A stretch of DNA of 64,000 nt from Aridibaculum aurantiacum (GCF_017355875.1 NZ_JAFEWC010000001.1:310001-374000), one strand, 5' to 3'. Positions 34,553 through 44,534 are shown, counted from the stretch's first letter. Program-made: numbers and translations. Notes: generated by a model not told the origin, from the sequence alone.

Positions 34553-36670
34553 ATGCGGCATTCCGAGTATAACATAGCACTAGTAGGCAACCCTAATAGC
34601 GGAAAATCATCCCTCTTTAACTCCCTTACCGGGCTTAATCAAAAGGTTGGAAATTTTCCGGGTGTTACTGTTGATAAAAAAACAGGAACAGCCATTCTTG
34701 AACCAGGCTTCACCGCGCAAATCATAGATCTTCCCGGCAGTTATAGCTTATATCCGCGTCGTGCAGACGAATGGGTATCGTACAAAGTTTTGATGAATGC
34801 TGACGGAGGAAAGGCTCCTGATATGGTGGTGCTGGTAGCAGACGCCAGCAACCTGAAGCGTAACCTGCTTTTTTGCAGCCAGATGATCGACCTGAAGATA
34901 CCGGTAGTGGTAGCGCTCACCATGGTGGACCTGGCAAATAAGAAAGGCATTCAGATAGACCTGCAGGAGTTAGAGCGTGAACTTGGTGTGCCTGTTGTTT
35001 CTATAAACCCGCGAAAAAATAAAGGAATAAAAGAGCTGAAGAAAGCGTTAGTGCAAACTGCGCGTCAGCAATATAAAGCTCCTTCCCGCGATTTTATTGG
35101 AATTAAGAAACTGGCAGAACATGCCATCACCGATGTACAAAAGTTGGTTCCGGGGCTGAGCGATTATGCGGCTGTTCACTACCTCATCAACCACGAACAG
35201 TTCCCGTTGCCAAATCAATTGCAGGAAAAGATAGAAAGCGTAGAAGCTAAACACAAGTTTAGTCCAACCCGCCTGCAAGCCGAAGAGATCATGCAGCGTT
35301 ATGGTCGCATCAGGCAGATCATGCAGCAAAGTGTAGTAGAGGAAGACCCGCTTCAAAAAAAGATCTTTACCGAAAAGCTTGATAACCTGCTTCTGCACCG
35401 TGTGTGGGGTTATGTTATACTATTTGCAGTTTTATTCCTTCTTTTCCAAAGCATATTTTGGCTGGCGCAATATCCTATGTATGCCATAGAATGGCTCTTT
35501 GCTACCACCAGCGGATGGTTGGGTGAAAGCATGAGTGAGTCATGGTTCAGCGACCTGTTGATAAATGGTGTGCTCGCAGGGCTTAGTGGCATTCTTGTAT
35601 TCATTCCGCAGATCATGATACTCTTTGGACTGATCACTGTACTGGAGGATTCGGGTTATATGGCGCGTATCAGTTTTCTTACGGATAGGATCATGCGCAA
35701 AGCCGGTTTGAACGGCAAGAGCGTGATGCCTATGATAAGTGGTTTTGCCTGCGCGGTTCCCGCCATCATGAGTGCACGAAGCATTGAAAACAGGAAGGAA
35801 CGGCTGCTTACCATACTGGTAACACCGCTCATGAGTTGCAGTGCACGTTTACCCGTATTTACTATTCTTATCAGTCTTGTTATTCCCAATAAATTTTACC
35901 TGGGCTTCCTAAGCTTACAAGGTTTGGTAATGATGGCGCTATACCTGCTGGGAACGGTGATGGCGCTGTTGGTAGCATACGTACTAAAATGGCTTGTAAA
36001 CATTAAAGAGCGCAGCTTCTTTATTCTTGAGCTGCCTACCTACCGTGAGCCTCGTTGGAAGAACGTAGGTGTAACCATGGTAGAGAAGGCCAAGATCTTC
36101 GTTCGCGATGCAGGAAAGATCATCATGGTGATAAGCCTGCTGCTATGGTTTTTGAGCAGCTACGGTCCTGGCGAAAAAATGCATGAGCTGGCGGTGAAAT
36201 ATGAACAACTGGAGAAGCAGCCGGGCATCAGTGCTGAAGAAGTGGAGCGTGCCTACAAAAGCGAAAAGCTTGAACATAGTTACGCCGGCTTATTAGGCAG
36301 AAGCATTGAGCCAGCCATCACTCCGCTTGGTTTTGATTGGAAGATTGGTATCGCCCTTATTAGCTCTTTTGCTGCAAGGGAAGTTTTTGTGGGTACAATG
36401 GCTACCATTTATTCTGTAGAAGAAAGTGACGATAGCACGCCGCTTCGCGAAAAGATGCAATCCGCCACCCGTACCGACGGCAGCAAGGTTTATACTCTCG
36501 CCACAGGTATTAGCCTGATGGTATTTTATGTTTTGGCCATGCAATGTATGAGTACATTAGCTGTGGTAAAAAGAGAAACACGCACCTGGAAATGGCCTAT
36601 CATCCAGTTGCTTTATATGACTGTGTTGGCTTACCTCACCAGCTGGCTGGCTTACAACCTTTTTAGCTAA
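34553..36670 (+). CDS. feoB: Ferrous iron transport protein B
   Basis: 705 residues. N-terminal G domain with G1 GNPNSGKS (12-19), G2-region Thr in FPGVTVD, G3 DLPGSYSL, and a G4 motif reading T123-M-V-D126 rather than the usual N-x-x-D. A helical domain follows (about 170-275), then the membrane part with two Gate repeats (GFACAVPAIMSAR, TPLMSCSARLPVF) holding the conserved cysteines. It imports Fe(II). No feoA is adjacent or fused. The gene is preceded by a near-leaderless promoter. Confidence 0.97.
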   Translation: MRHSEYNIALVGNPNSGKSSLFNSLTGLNQKVGNFPGVTVDKKTGTAILEPGFTAQIIDLPGSYSLYPRRADEWVSYKVLMNADGGKAPDMVVLVADASNLKRNLLFCSQMIDLKIPVVVALTMVDLANKKGIQIDLQELERELGVPVVSINPRKNKGIKELKKALVQTARQQYKAPSRDFIGIKKLAEHAITDVQKLVPGLSDYAAVHYLINHEQFPLPNQLQEKIESVEAKHKFSPTRLQAEEIMQRYGRIRQIMQQSVVEEDPLQKKIFTEKLDNLLLHRVWGYVILFAVLFLLFQSIFWLAQYPMYAIEWLFATTSGWLGESMSESWFSDLLINGVLAGLSGILVFIPQIMILFGLITVLEDSGYMARISFLTDRIMRKAGLNGKSVMPMISGFACAVPAIMSARSIENRKERLLTILVTPLMSCSARLPVFTILISLVIPNKFYLGFLSLQGLVMMALYLLGTVMALLVAYVLKWLVNIKERSFFILELPTYREPRWKNVGVTMVEKAKIFVRDAGKIIMVISLLLWFLSSYGPGEKMHELAVKYEQLEKQPGISAEEVERAYKSEKLEHSYAGLLGRSIEPAITPLGFDWKIGIALISSFAAREVFVGTMATIYSVEESDDSTPLREKMQSATRTDGSKVYTLATGISLMVFYVLAMQCMSTLAVVKRETRTWKWPIIQLLYMTVLAYLTSWLAYNLFS

Positions 36671-36775
36671 CATTAACTTTAGCAGGTACAACCCATAGGG
36701 CTTATTTTTCATCTCTTATATGCGCTGGCACTTCGGGCTGGCTTTTTTATTGTAAAAAATTTTAATAAGCCTTCC

Positions 36776-36805
36776 ATTGTTCCTGTTGCAGCGGCATTAC
36801 TTTTG
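36776..36805 (+). promoter_or_regulatory. Promoter of the M28-PDZ peptidase gene
   Basis: ATTG at 36776-36779, 18-nt spacer, TACTTTTG at 36798-36805; same architecture as the feoB promoter. It shows that the ATG at 36833, not a codon at 36803, begins the protein. Confidence 0.55.
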
Positions 36806-36832
36806 CTCCATCCTCCACCACAATTTCCCTGT

Positions 36833-38491
36833 ATGAAGAAACTCCTGTTTTTACTGGTCCTTATTGGGTGTATTAATTCTTCTGATGCTCAATCTAAGAA
36901 ACAAAGAAAGGCAGCTATTGAAGCAGAGCAACGTGCGCAGCAGTTGTTGCTACTACAGTTACGTGCTCATGTGGCGTTTCTATCCGACGATAAATTGGAA
37001 GGCAGGTCTACAGGATCAGAAGGTGAGCGATTGGCAATGGAGTACATCAGCAACCAGTTTAAGAGCATTGGATTGCAGCCAAAAGGAACGCAGGGTTATG
37101 TTCAAGCTTTTGTAGTAGAAGAGGGAAAGAAAGTAGATGCAGCAACACGTTTATCTATCAATGATAACCTGCTGCAGTTAAATAAAGAATATATACCCCT
37201 CGCTTATTCTGCCACCACGGCTGTATCTGGTATGCCATCTATAGCACTGCGCGAAAGAGGAGTGCCCTGGTTTTTAGATGTGAAGTCATGGCTGGAGGCA
37301 AATAAGAACAATCCGCATTACAATATTGATGAAGCTATACGCACTGAAGCAGCAAAGTTTGCTGCCAAAGGTGCCACTGCATTGTTCGTGTATAATTCCG
37401 GAAATGCGGTAGACAATATCCGTTTCAATGGAAAAGAAAATGCGGCAGCTGCTACCATTCCTATTGTATACATTACTGCAGATGGATATAAGAAATACCT
37501 GAAGGATCCGTCGGCTATGCTTGATATAGAAATGCAGGTTGCCTTCAACCAGAGAGACAGAAAAGGCCACAACGTACTAGGTTATATTGATAACAGTGCA
37601 CCATCTACAGTTGTCATTGGTGCACATTACGACCACCTTGGCTGGGGCGAAGATGGTGGTGGTTTGGATACAGGAAGAATAGTGCACAATGGCGCCGACG
37701 ACAATGCAAGTGGCACAGCTGCAATGATAGAGATCGCAAGGCTGCTGGCACAGTCAAAACTTAAAGCCAATAACTACCTGTTCATTGCTTTTAGTGGTGA
37801 AGAACTGGGATTGATAGGAAGTAAATACTGGCTGGATAACCGCACCATCAACACGCCTATTAATTACATGGTAAACCTGGACATGGTTGGCAGGTACGAC
37901 AGCGATAAGAAACTATCTATCGGAGGCGTGGGTACTTCTCCTGCATGGAGTGAGCTACTGGCTGGCATTGCTGATAATACTCTAGCTATTAAATTCGACA
38001 GTACCGGCAGCGGTCCTAGTGATCACGCGGCATTTTATAGAAAAAATATCCCTGTCTTGTTTTTCTTTACCGGCACCCATACCGACTATCACAGGTCATC
38101 AGACGATGCGGATAAAGTGAACTACGACGGCCAGGCTAAGGTCGTTCGTTACATTCACAAACTGGTAGAAGCATCGCAGGCTAAAGGACAATTGGCTTTT
38201 CAAAAGACTGCAGAACCACAGGTGGCTGCTATAAAATATTCAGTAAGCCTTGGTGTTATTCCTGATTATAGCTACGCACAAGGCGGATTGAAGATAGATG
38301 GCGTTAGCCCGAAGAAGCTGGCTTCAAAACTGGGCCTGCAGGCGGGAGACGTACTCACTTATTTAGGAGCATATAAAATAGATGATATTCAAACGTATAT
38401 GCAGGCGCTGGCCGGTTTTAAGAACGGTGATAAAACAACCCTAAGAATAAAAAGAGGTAAAGAAGAGAAAGAGTTCGCCGTGGAGTTCTAA
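36833..38491 (+). CDS. Secreted M28 zinc peptidase with PA insert and C-terminal PDZ domain
   Basis: 552 residues. Signal peptide (1 to about 19, ending SSDAQ), M28 N-terminal part (LSDDKLEGRSTGSEGERLAMEYI), a PA-type insert (about 95-225), and the zinc core: GAHYDHLGWGED, HNGADDNASGT, FSGEELGLIGS, NLDMVGR and TGTHTDYHRSSDD supply all ligands. A PDZ domain closes the protein (about 455-552, LKIDGVSPKKLASKLGLQAGDVLTYLG). Probably an extracellular aminopeptidase. The IPExxxVDY gene follows 12 bp downstream. Confidence 0.94.
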   Translation: MKKLLFLLVLIGCINSSDAQSKKQRKAAIEAEQRAQQLLLLQLRAHVAFLSDDKLEGRSTGSEGERLAMEYISNQFKSIGLQPKGTQGYVQAFVVEEGKKVDAATRLSINDNLLQLNKEYIPLAYSATTAVSGMPSIALRERGVPWFLDVKSWLEANKNNPHYNIDEAIRTEAAKFAAKGATALFVYNSGNAVDNIRFNGKENAAAATIPIVYITADGYKKYLKDPSAMLDIEMQVAFNQRDRKGHNVLGYIDNSAPSTVVIGAHYDHLGWGEDGGGLDTGRIVHNGADDNASGTAAMIEIARLLAQSKLKANNYLFIAFSGEELGLIGSKYWLDNRTINTPINYMVNLDMVGRYDSDKKLSIGGVGTSPAWSELLAGIADNTLAIKFDSTGSGPSDHAAFYRKNIPVLFFFTGTHTDYHRSSDDADKVNYDGQAKVVRYIHKLVEASQAKGQLAFQKTAEPQVAAIKYSVSLGVIPDYSYAQGGLKIDGVSPKKLASKLGLQAGDVLTYLGAYKIDDIQTYMQALAGFKNGDKTTLRIKRGKEEKEFAVEF

Positions 38492-38503
38492 CTTTGACCA
38501 GCC

Positions 38504-38935
38504 ATGAAACTGCAACTAGATAATAAAGCTTTAACGGACGACTTTTTTGCTGATACACATTTGCTTGGTATTATGGCGCCTATCCGCAATTACCTCTTTG
38601 CATGGCAGCTAAATAATCATCTTGGTTTCCAGTTTCGGTTAAATACAGATATTGATAAACAACTTCGCCGGAAGGAAAGGCAGTATTTCTTTTCTGTTTA
38701 CCAGCACGTAGAAAATACATTCCTTAGTTACTACCTCTATCACAATCATTGCGATGGTGAATCATTGCTGCCAGAGTTTAAGCACATGGATTACCTGTGG
38801 TTGATAAAAGGCGATGAAGTGAATTATGAAGATCTGCAACAGCTTATCAATTCATTAAAATCTTTATCAAGCGTGCAAATGGTTGCCGAGCTGAATAACG
38901 AATTAATCAAGAATAAGCAGCACCTGGTTTTTTAA
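38504..38935 (+). CDS. IPExxxVDY family protein
   Basis: 143 residues, cytosolic. The family-naming motif appears as LLPEFKHMDYLWLIKGD, preceded by DDFFADTHLLGIMAPIRNYLFAWQLN. Proteins of this family are conserved in Bacteroidota but have no known function. It lies 12 bp behind the M28-PDZ peptidase gene, so co-transcription is likely. Confidence 0.85.
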   Translation: MKLQLDNKALTDDFFADTHLLGIMAPIRNYLFAWQLNNHLGFQFRLNTDIDKQLRRKERQYFFSVYQHVENTFLSYYLYHNHCDGESLLPEFKHMDYLWLIKGDEVNYEDLQQLINSLKSLSSVQMVAELNNELIKNKQHLVF

Positions 38936-39025
38936 GTGGTGAGGTATAAGGTACGGCAACCCTGTATTTGATCACCATTGACGACTTGTACATATGGTCT
39001 CACCGAAAAAAGTTTTTACTTCATC

Positions 39026-39256
39026 ATGTGGACAGAAAATAACAACCAGCTTTACCGGCAGTTTACCTTTAAAGACTTCAGCGAAGCATTTGCTTTTATG
39101 ACACGTGTGGCCATAGAGGCAGAGAAAGCTAACCATCACCCGCTATGGACAAACGTTTACAACAAAGTTGAGATTTGGCTAAGCACACATGATGCAGGTG
39201 GAGTGGTAACAGAAAAAGATCATCAGCTGGCTGCGCAAATAGATAAGCTGCTTTAA
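39026..39256 (+). CDS. 4a-hydroxytetrahydrobiopterin dehydratase
   Basis: 76 residues. Pterin-4a-carbinolamine dehydratase fold: the opening [27 protein letters not shown] holds the catalytic His pair and [21 protein letters not shown] the third His region. Recycles the pterin cofactor of aromatic amino acid hydroxylases. No hydroxylase is nearby. The frame is open to 38978, but the standard N-terminus begins at MWTENNNQ. The stop codon overlaps the stop of the convergent SMR gene. Confidence 0.9.
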   Translation: MWTENNNQLYRQFTFKDFSEAFAFMTRVAIEAEKANHHPLWTNVYNKVEIWLSTHDAGGVVTEKDHQLAAQIDKLL

Positions 39257-39582
39257 CTGCCAGCCACAAACTTCAGTCCTACAATAGATGCAATAAGTGT
39301 TGTTATAAAGAACAACCGCCAAAAGTTGGTCGGCTCGTTGAAAAAGAAGATGCCCACCAACACGGTTCCTACAGCTCCAATACCTGTCCAAACAGCATAA
39401 GATGTACCTAGTGGTAAAACGCGGGTAGCCTTGTACAACAACACCATGCTGAGCGTTAAGCTCACCAAAAAGCCACACATCCAAAGATTGGATGTGAGGC
39501 CAGTAGTTTCTTTTGCTTTACCCAGGCAAGTGGTAAATCCTACTTCAAAAAGTCCTGCTATTATAAGTATGAACCAGGCCAT
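39253..39582 (-). CDS. SMR-family efflux protein (SugE/Gdx type)
   Basis: 109 residues, four membrane helices. The essential membrane Glu is at position 13 (IAGLFEVGF). [22 protein letters not shown] is typical of the SugE/Gdx guanidinium-export branch rather than the EmrE multidrug branch, but assignment between these is by resemblance only. It begins 2 bp after the selD stop and is almost certainly co-transcribed with it; its stop overlaps the convergent dehydratase stop by 2 nt. Confidence 0.92.
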   Translation of the reverse strand: MAWFILIIAGLFEVGFTTCLGKAKETTGLTSNLWMCGFLVSLTLSMVLLYKATRVLPLGTSYAVWTGIGAVGTVLVGIFFFNEPTNFWRLFFITTLIASIVGLKFVAGS

Positions 39583-39584
39583 GA

Positions 39585-40640
39585 TTATGCTTTTACAGTT
39601 ATTACTTTTTCGCCTGCAGCAGTTAATACACCTATAGGTTCGGCAAATGCTTCAAGACCACTGCTTTTCAATAACTCAGCTACTTCACCTGCGCTTCCTG
39701 GCGAAACGGCCACCAGTAAACCACCATTAGTTTGAGGGTCAGGCAACAGGCTGAAGGCTTCCATAACATTAACGCCTTTGCCAAAACCTATCTTACTGCT
39801 ATAGCTGTTCCAGTTTCTAAAAGTAGAGTCAGGCACCACGCGGTGGCTTATGTAGCCTGCTACACCTTCCAATTGTTTGATCTTGCCATAGTACAAATCA
39901 GCGCTTAGATTGCTTCCCCCCGCCAGTTCTACCAGGTGACCAGCAAGGCCAAAACCAGTAACATCTGTCATGGCGTGTACTCCTGGTATTTTCCCAAGTG
40001 CTTCACCTATTTTATTAAGTGCAGCCAGTTGTTCAATCATCTGTGGCTGGTGTTCCGGTTGAAGAACTTTTCTTTTTTGCGCCGTACTTAATACGCCCAC
40101 TCCCAAAGCCTTGGTAAGAAAAAGCACGTCACCTTCCTGTGCTGTATTGTTTTTCTTTAACTGTTCCAGCTTTACTGTACCCGTTACAGCAAGCCCAAAC
40201 ATAGGTTCTTTGGTATCAATGCTATGTCCACCGGCAAGTGGGATGCCGGCCTGTGCACAGATAGCTCTTGCACCTTCCAGTACTTGCTGAGCCAGCGATG
40301 GAGGCAGATCATTTACCGGCCACCCAAGCAGTGCTACAGCCATAAGGGGAGTGCCACCCATTGCATACACATCGCTGATGGCATTGGCCGATGCTATTCT
40401 TCCAAAATCAAAAGCATCATCTACTATAGGCATGAAGAAGTCGGTGGTGCTGATAACTGCAGTACCATTTCCAAGATCATACACTGCGGCATCATCACGG
40501 CTTTCGTTTCCAACCAACAAATTGCTGAATGACGGAATAGCGGATTCACTTTTCAGGATATCTTCTAAAACCTGCGGCGCAATTTTGCAACCGCACCCGG
40601 CACCATGCGAAAACTCCGTCAGCCTTATTTCTTCTTTCAT
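39585..40640 (-). CDS. selD: Selenide, water dikinase (selenophosphate synthetase)
   Basis: 351 residues. Makes selenophosphate from selenide and ATP. The N-terminal catalytic loop SHGAGCGCK has Cys16 and Lys19, equal to Cys17 and Lys20 of E. coli, so it is a Cys- not a Sec-type enzyme. Further landmarks: LLVGNESRDDAAVYDLGNGTAV, STTDFFMPIVDD, GWPVNDLPP, LAGGHSID and DPQTNGGLL. Its known customer in the window is selU. It shares an operon with an SMR exporter. Confidence 0.97.
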   Translation of the reverse strand: MKEEIRLTEFSHGAGCGCKIAPQVLEDILKSESAIPSFSNLLVGNESRDDAAVYDLGNGTAVISTTDFFMPIVDDAFDFGRIASANAISDVYAMGGTPLMAVALLGWPVNDLPPSLAQQVLEGARAICAQAGIPLAGGHSIDTKEPMFGLAVTGTVKLEQLKKNNTAQEGDVLFLTKALGVGVLSTAQKRKVLQPEHQPQMIEQLAALNKIGEALGKIPGVHAMTDVTGFGLAGHLVELAGGSNLSADLYYGKIKQLEGVAGYISHRVVPDSTFRNWNSYSSKIGFGKGVNVMEAFSLLPDPQTNGGLLVAVSPGSAGEVAELLKSSGLEAFAEPIGVLTAAGEKVITVKA

Positions 40641-40714
40641 TCTTAAAATTTAAAGTGCATCTACAGGAGAAAGTGGAATAATAATGTATTTTGTCTGCCA
40701 ATCTCCTTCTGCTG

Positions 40715-40722
40715 CAAATATA
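40715..40722 (-). promoter_or_regulatory. -7 promoter element of selD
   Basis: Minus strand TATATTTG, exact TAnnTTTG match, about 75 nt before the selD ATG; no clear -33. Confidence 0.35.
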
Positions 40723-40783
40723 TCCAGGCTAACTGCATCCTCGGTTAAATGTTCGGTTTGAGATTGCTTTAAAAAACACTGCT

Positions 40784-43700
40784 ATGAGAAAATTTCTACA
40801 ACATGTAAGCTTGTTGTTGCTGGCAACATGCTTAGGCCCCACGCTTTTTGCACAAAACAATTTCTTCAACGATGTGGCTGAGTCCAGGATATCGGTTGCG
40901 GCACAAGACCGGAAGATCATTCCGCAACAGTACCGCACCATTCAGCTGGATACCACAGCCTTAAAGAGTTTTCTAGCACGGGCGCCACAAGAATTTACAC
41001 CAGCTGTACATGGTAACATCATTAGCATTCCAATGCCTGATGGAACCAGCCAACGCTTTACGCTTGCCGAAGCCTCTATCATGGAGCCCGCGCTTGCTGC
41101 CAAATATCCTAACATACGCACATACGGCGGACAGGGTATTGACGATCCATATGCTACTATCAAACTGGATTGGACACCGCTCGGTTTCCACGGAATGATA
41201 TTGTCACCAGTAGGTGGATCGGTTTACATTGATCCGTATGCTTTCAACAACAACAGTTTCTATATTTCTTATTACAAAAAAGATATAGCGCCAAGACAAG
41301 GTTTGATAGAACCGGAAGAGATCACTGGTTTTAGCGGTGATGCACCTCCTGTACATCGTACAGAAGGCCGCTGCATTGGCGGAACATTGCGTACCTACAG
41401 GATGGCAATTGCATGTACAGGAGAATATGCACGTGCAGTAGGCGGTGCTTCTGTTACAGTGGCACAGGCTCTTTCTGCTATTGTTATCACGGCTAATCGT
41501 GTAAATGGTGTTTATGAAAAAGAACTATCCATTCGCCTGACGCTGGTGGGCAACAACGACCAGATTGTTTACACTGATCCATTGACAGATCCTTTCACCG
41601 GTAACTCCAATGCTTCTATCCTGATACAGGAAAGCCAGACTGTTATCACTGCCAATATTTTACCTGCTAACTACGATATCGGTCACACGTTTAGCACCGG
41701 TGGTGGTGGACTGGCTTCATTGAGATGTGTATGTAACGATACTCAAAAAGCAAGAGGAATTACAGGTAGTGCTGTTCCACTGGGTGATCCTTACGACATC
41801 GATTATGTAGCTCATGAGATAGGACACCAGTTTGGCGGTAATCATACTTTCAATGCTACTACCGGCAGCTGTAGCGGTGGCAACCGAAACTCAACTACAG
41901 CAGTAGAGCCAGGCAGTGGTAGTACTATACAAGCGTATGCGGGTATTTGTGGTACAAACAACCTGCAGCTTAATAGCGATGCTATGTTTCATGCGATCAG
42001 TTTTAATGAAATGACCGCTTTCAGCATTGATGGTACTGGTAATAGCTGTGCAGGGCAAATAACTACTGGTAATAATCCTCCTACAGCAAATGCAGGAGCT
42101 GATTATATCATTCCTAAGTCAACACCATTTATGCTTACAGGCAGTGGCAGCGATCCTAATGGCGATGCATTGACTTATTGCTGGGAGCAGATAGATGTGG
42201 GTCCTGCCGGTGATTGGAATAATCCAACAGGTAATGCACCTCTATTCCGTTCTTTCTTACCCGTTACTTCTCCTACACGCACATTCCCTAAAATAGGTGA
42301 CATAGTAACGAATGCTACGACCATTGGAGAGATACTTCCTTCTTATGCACGAAACATCAACTTCAGGTTGACCGTAAGGGATAATCGTTCTGGTGGTGGT
42401 GGTGTTTGCTCCGATGAAAGTATGGTAACGGTTGATGGTACTGCAGGTCCTTTTGTAGTTACTGCACCTAATGCAGCTATGAATGTGCAGGGCGGCAGCT
42501 TTTATAATGTTCGTTGGGATGTGGCAGGAACAAATGTTGCGCCTATTAATACTTCAGATGTAGTAATTGAATTAAGTACGGATGGCGGCTTTACCTATCC
42601 CACCACCTTGGTTGCTTCTACTCCAAATGATGGCTCACATGAAGTGGTGATACCCAACATCAATACAACTACTGCACGTGTAAGAGTAAGAGCTGTTGGA
42701 AATATCTTCTTTGATATCTCTAATGCCAATTTTACTATATCACAAAATCCAAGCAGCGAATTTATATTCAATGAACCTGCACCGGTTCAAAGTTGTGCGG
42801 GTAGTAATCTATCTTCTACTTTACTAACAAATGCAGTGAATGGATTTTCTACGCCGGTTACATTAAGCGCATCAGGTAATCCTGCAGGAACAACTGTTGC
42901 ATTTAGTTCAAACCCTGTTGCACCAGGTAGTCCCGTTACTGTTTCTTTACAAGGCACTTTAGCCAATGGAACTTACCATGTACAGGTTACAGGTACTGCC
43001 GGTTCAGTTATAAAAACAAGAACTATCATGTTTATTGTAGGGCCGCCGTCAGGAGCTTCTATGTCTAACACACCTCCTAATAACTCTACAGGTATAGCAG
43101 TTACTCCAACATTTACATGGAGTGCAGTGCCAGGTGTAACAACATATAACCTGCAGGTAGCTACAGAAAATACCTTCACATCTGGTTTGATCCATAACAT
43201 CAACAACATTAATTCTGCATCTTATACACTTACTGCTCCTCTGGCACAAAACACTATTTACTACTGGAGAGTAGCAGGTAGCAATACCTGTGGTAATGGT
43301 CCTTTTTCTTCTACTACATTGTTTAAGACCGGGCTTACTGAATGTCCTACCGATACAGCGTATAGTGCTGATGTGCCTAAAGTAATAAGTGCAATAACTA
43401 CAGGTACCGTTCAGTCGACATTACAAATCAATTCTGCTGGTACAATTGCAGATGTAGATGTGGTAGGTGTTCGTGGTTTACATACCTACATGGCTGATCT
43501 TAGCTTCTCCATCACCAGCCCTATGGGAACAACCGTAGCACTAATGGCAGGCCAATGTGGTAGCCAGGATAATTTTGATCTTCATTTTAATGATGCAGGT
43601 CCTGCAGGTCCATACAATTGTCCTCCAATCAATGGACAGGTAAGAAGACCTACGCAACCGCTTTCTGCATTCAATAACCAAAATCCAAATGGTACATGGA

Positions 43701-44335
43701 GGCTTTCTGTTACCGATGGATTTGCTGATGACGGTGGTGTTTTGAATTCATGGGGCCTTCGTATATGCACGTTTTATGCAACTCCATTGCCTGTAAATTG
43801 GTTAACCTTCAGTGCTCAAAAAGCTGCAGGTAATACAGTAACAGTGATGTGGCAAACCGCCAGCGAGATGAACAACAGTCATTATGAAGTAGAGAGGACC
43901 CACGATGGAAACAGCTTCCACGTCATTGGTACCATTGCTGCAGGAAACAATCCTGCTACTACCAATCAATACCTCTTCAACGATATGAAGCCATTTAGCG
44001 GCGCTAATTACTACCGACTGAAGCAGGTGGATAAAGACGGTAAGTTTACTTATACCAAAGTGGTGCGAGTGGTAATGGAAACAAAGCAGGCGCTATGGGT
44101 GCTTTATCCTAATCCTGCTGTAGAAGTAAGTAGTGTGCGTGCTACATCAGATATGAAAGAAGTGAGCGTACGCATTACCGATGCATTGGGCAAGCTGGTA
44201 CTTCTAAAATTGCCTGGTGTAGTCAAAGCTGGTGAAGTGATTGAGTTGCCTGTGAAAGGTTTTGCAAAAGGAATGTATACTGTAAACATTACATCTGACA
44301 AAGGAACAAGCAACGAGAAACTGCTGGTGCAATAA
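40784..44335 (+). CDS. T9SS-secreted metzincin metalloprotease with P-domain
   Basis: 1183 residues. Signal peptide (1-23), propeptide, reprolysin-like catalytic domain with the zinc motif HEIGHQFGGNH at 344-354 (His344, 348, 354; Glu345), an Ig/PKD-like region (about 430-560), beta-sandwich domains, an FN3 domain (about 760-850), a proprotein-convertase-type P-domain (about 880-1000, LSFSITSPMGTTVAL...NPNGTWRLSVTDG), a linker domain shared with the pectate lyase, and a type IX sorting domain starting LYPNPAVE near 1108. A cell-surface or secreted protease. Confidence 0.94.
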   Translation: MRKFLQHVSLLLLATCLGPTLFAQNNFFNDVAESRISVAAQDRKIIPQQYRTIQLDTTALKSFLARAPQEFTPAVHGNIISIPMPDGTSQRFTLAEASIMEPALAAKYPNIRTYGGQGIDDPYATIKLDWTPLGFHGMILSPVGGSVYIDPYAFNNNSFYISYYKKDIAPRQGLIEPEEITGFSGDAPPVHRTEGRCIGGTLRTYRMAIACTGEYARAVGGASVTVAQALSAIVITANRVNGVYEKELSIRLTLVGNNDQIVYTDPLTDPFTGNSNASILIQESQTVITANILPANYDIGHTFSTGGGGLASLRCVCNDTQKARGITGSAVPLGDPYDIDYVAHEIGHQFGGNHTFNATTGSCSGGNRNSTTAVEPGSGSTIQAYAGICGTNNLQLNSDAMFHAISFNEMTAFSIDGTGNSCAGQITTGNNPPTANAGADYIIPKSTPFMLTGSGSDPNGDALTYCWEQIDVGPAGDWNNPTGNAPLFRSFLPVTSPTRTFPKIGDIVTNATTIGEILPSYARNINFRLTVRDNRSGGGGVCSDESMVTVDGTAGPFVVTAPNAAMNVQGGSFYNVRWDVAGTNVAPINTSDVVIELSTDGGFTYPTTLVASTPNDGSHEVVIPNINTTTARVRVRAVGNIFFDISNANFTISQNPSSEFIFNEPAPVQSCAGSNLSSTLLTNAVNGFSTPVTLSASGNPAGTTVAFSSNPVAPGSPVTVSLQGTLANGTYHVQVTGTAGSVIKTRTIMFIVGPPSGASMSNTPPNNSTGIAVTPTFTWSAVPGVTTYNLQVATENTFTSGLIHNINNINSASYTLTAPLAQNTIYYWRVAGSNTCGNGPFSSTTLFKTGLTECPTDTAYSADVPKVISAITTGTVQSTLQINSAGTIADVDVVGVRGLHTYMADLSFSITSPMGTTVALMAGQCGSQDNFDLHFNDAGPAGPYNCPPINGQVRRPTQPLSAFNNQNPNGTWRLSVTDGFADDGGVLNSWGLRICTFYATPLPVNWLTFSAQKAAGNTVTVMWQTASEMNNSHYEVERTHDGNSFHVIGTIAAGNNPATTNQYLFNDMKPFSGANYYRLKQVDKDGKFTYTKVVRVVMETKQALWVLYPNPAVEVSSVRATSDMKEVSVRITDALGKLVLLKLPGVVKAGEVIELPVKGFAKGMYTVNITSDKGTSNEKLLVQ

Positions 44336-44357
44336 ATAAATAATTCTGCTTGAGATG

Positions 44358-44386
44358 GGGCTGCTGTAAAAGGCAGCCCTTTTTTG
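44358..44386 (+). terminator. Terminator of the T9SS metalloprotease gene
   Basis: 7-bp GC-rich stem (44358-44364 with 44373-44379), 8-nt loop, six T. Confidence 0.85.
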
Positions 44387-44455
44387 TGTCTGCAATGCTC
44401 TTTTGGTTCATGAGTTAAGGCGCTACAGAGTTGATGTTTCACCTACACTTCTACC

Positions 44456-44515
44456 AAAATAAAAAGCCGCTGTTCCTGTTTTTGAATATCAAATTCAACC
44501 AACAAAAACAACGGC
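44456..44515 (-). terminator. Terminator of the thioredoxin-like lipoprotein gene
   Basis: On the minus strand GCCGTTG pairs with CAGCGGC and TTTTTG with CAAAAA around a small bulge; the apical part TTGAAT-TTGAT-ATTCAA forms a further hairpin; a TTTTT tract follows. 20 nt past the stop codon. Confidence 0.7.
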
Positions 44516-44534
44516 GCAAAAAGTAAGAGATCGA

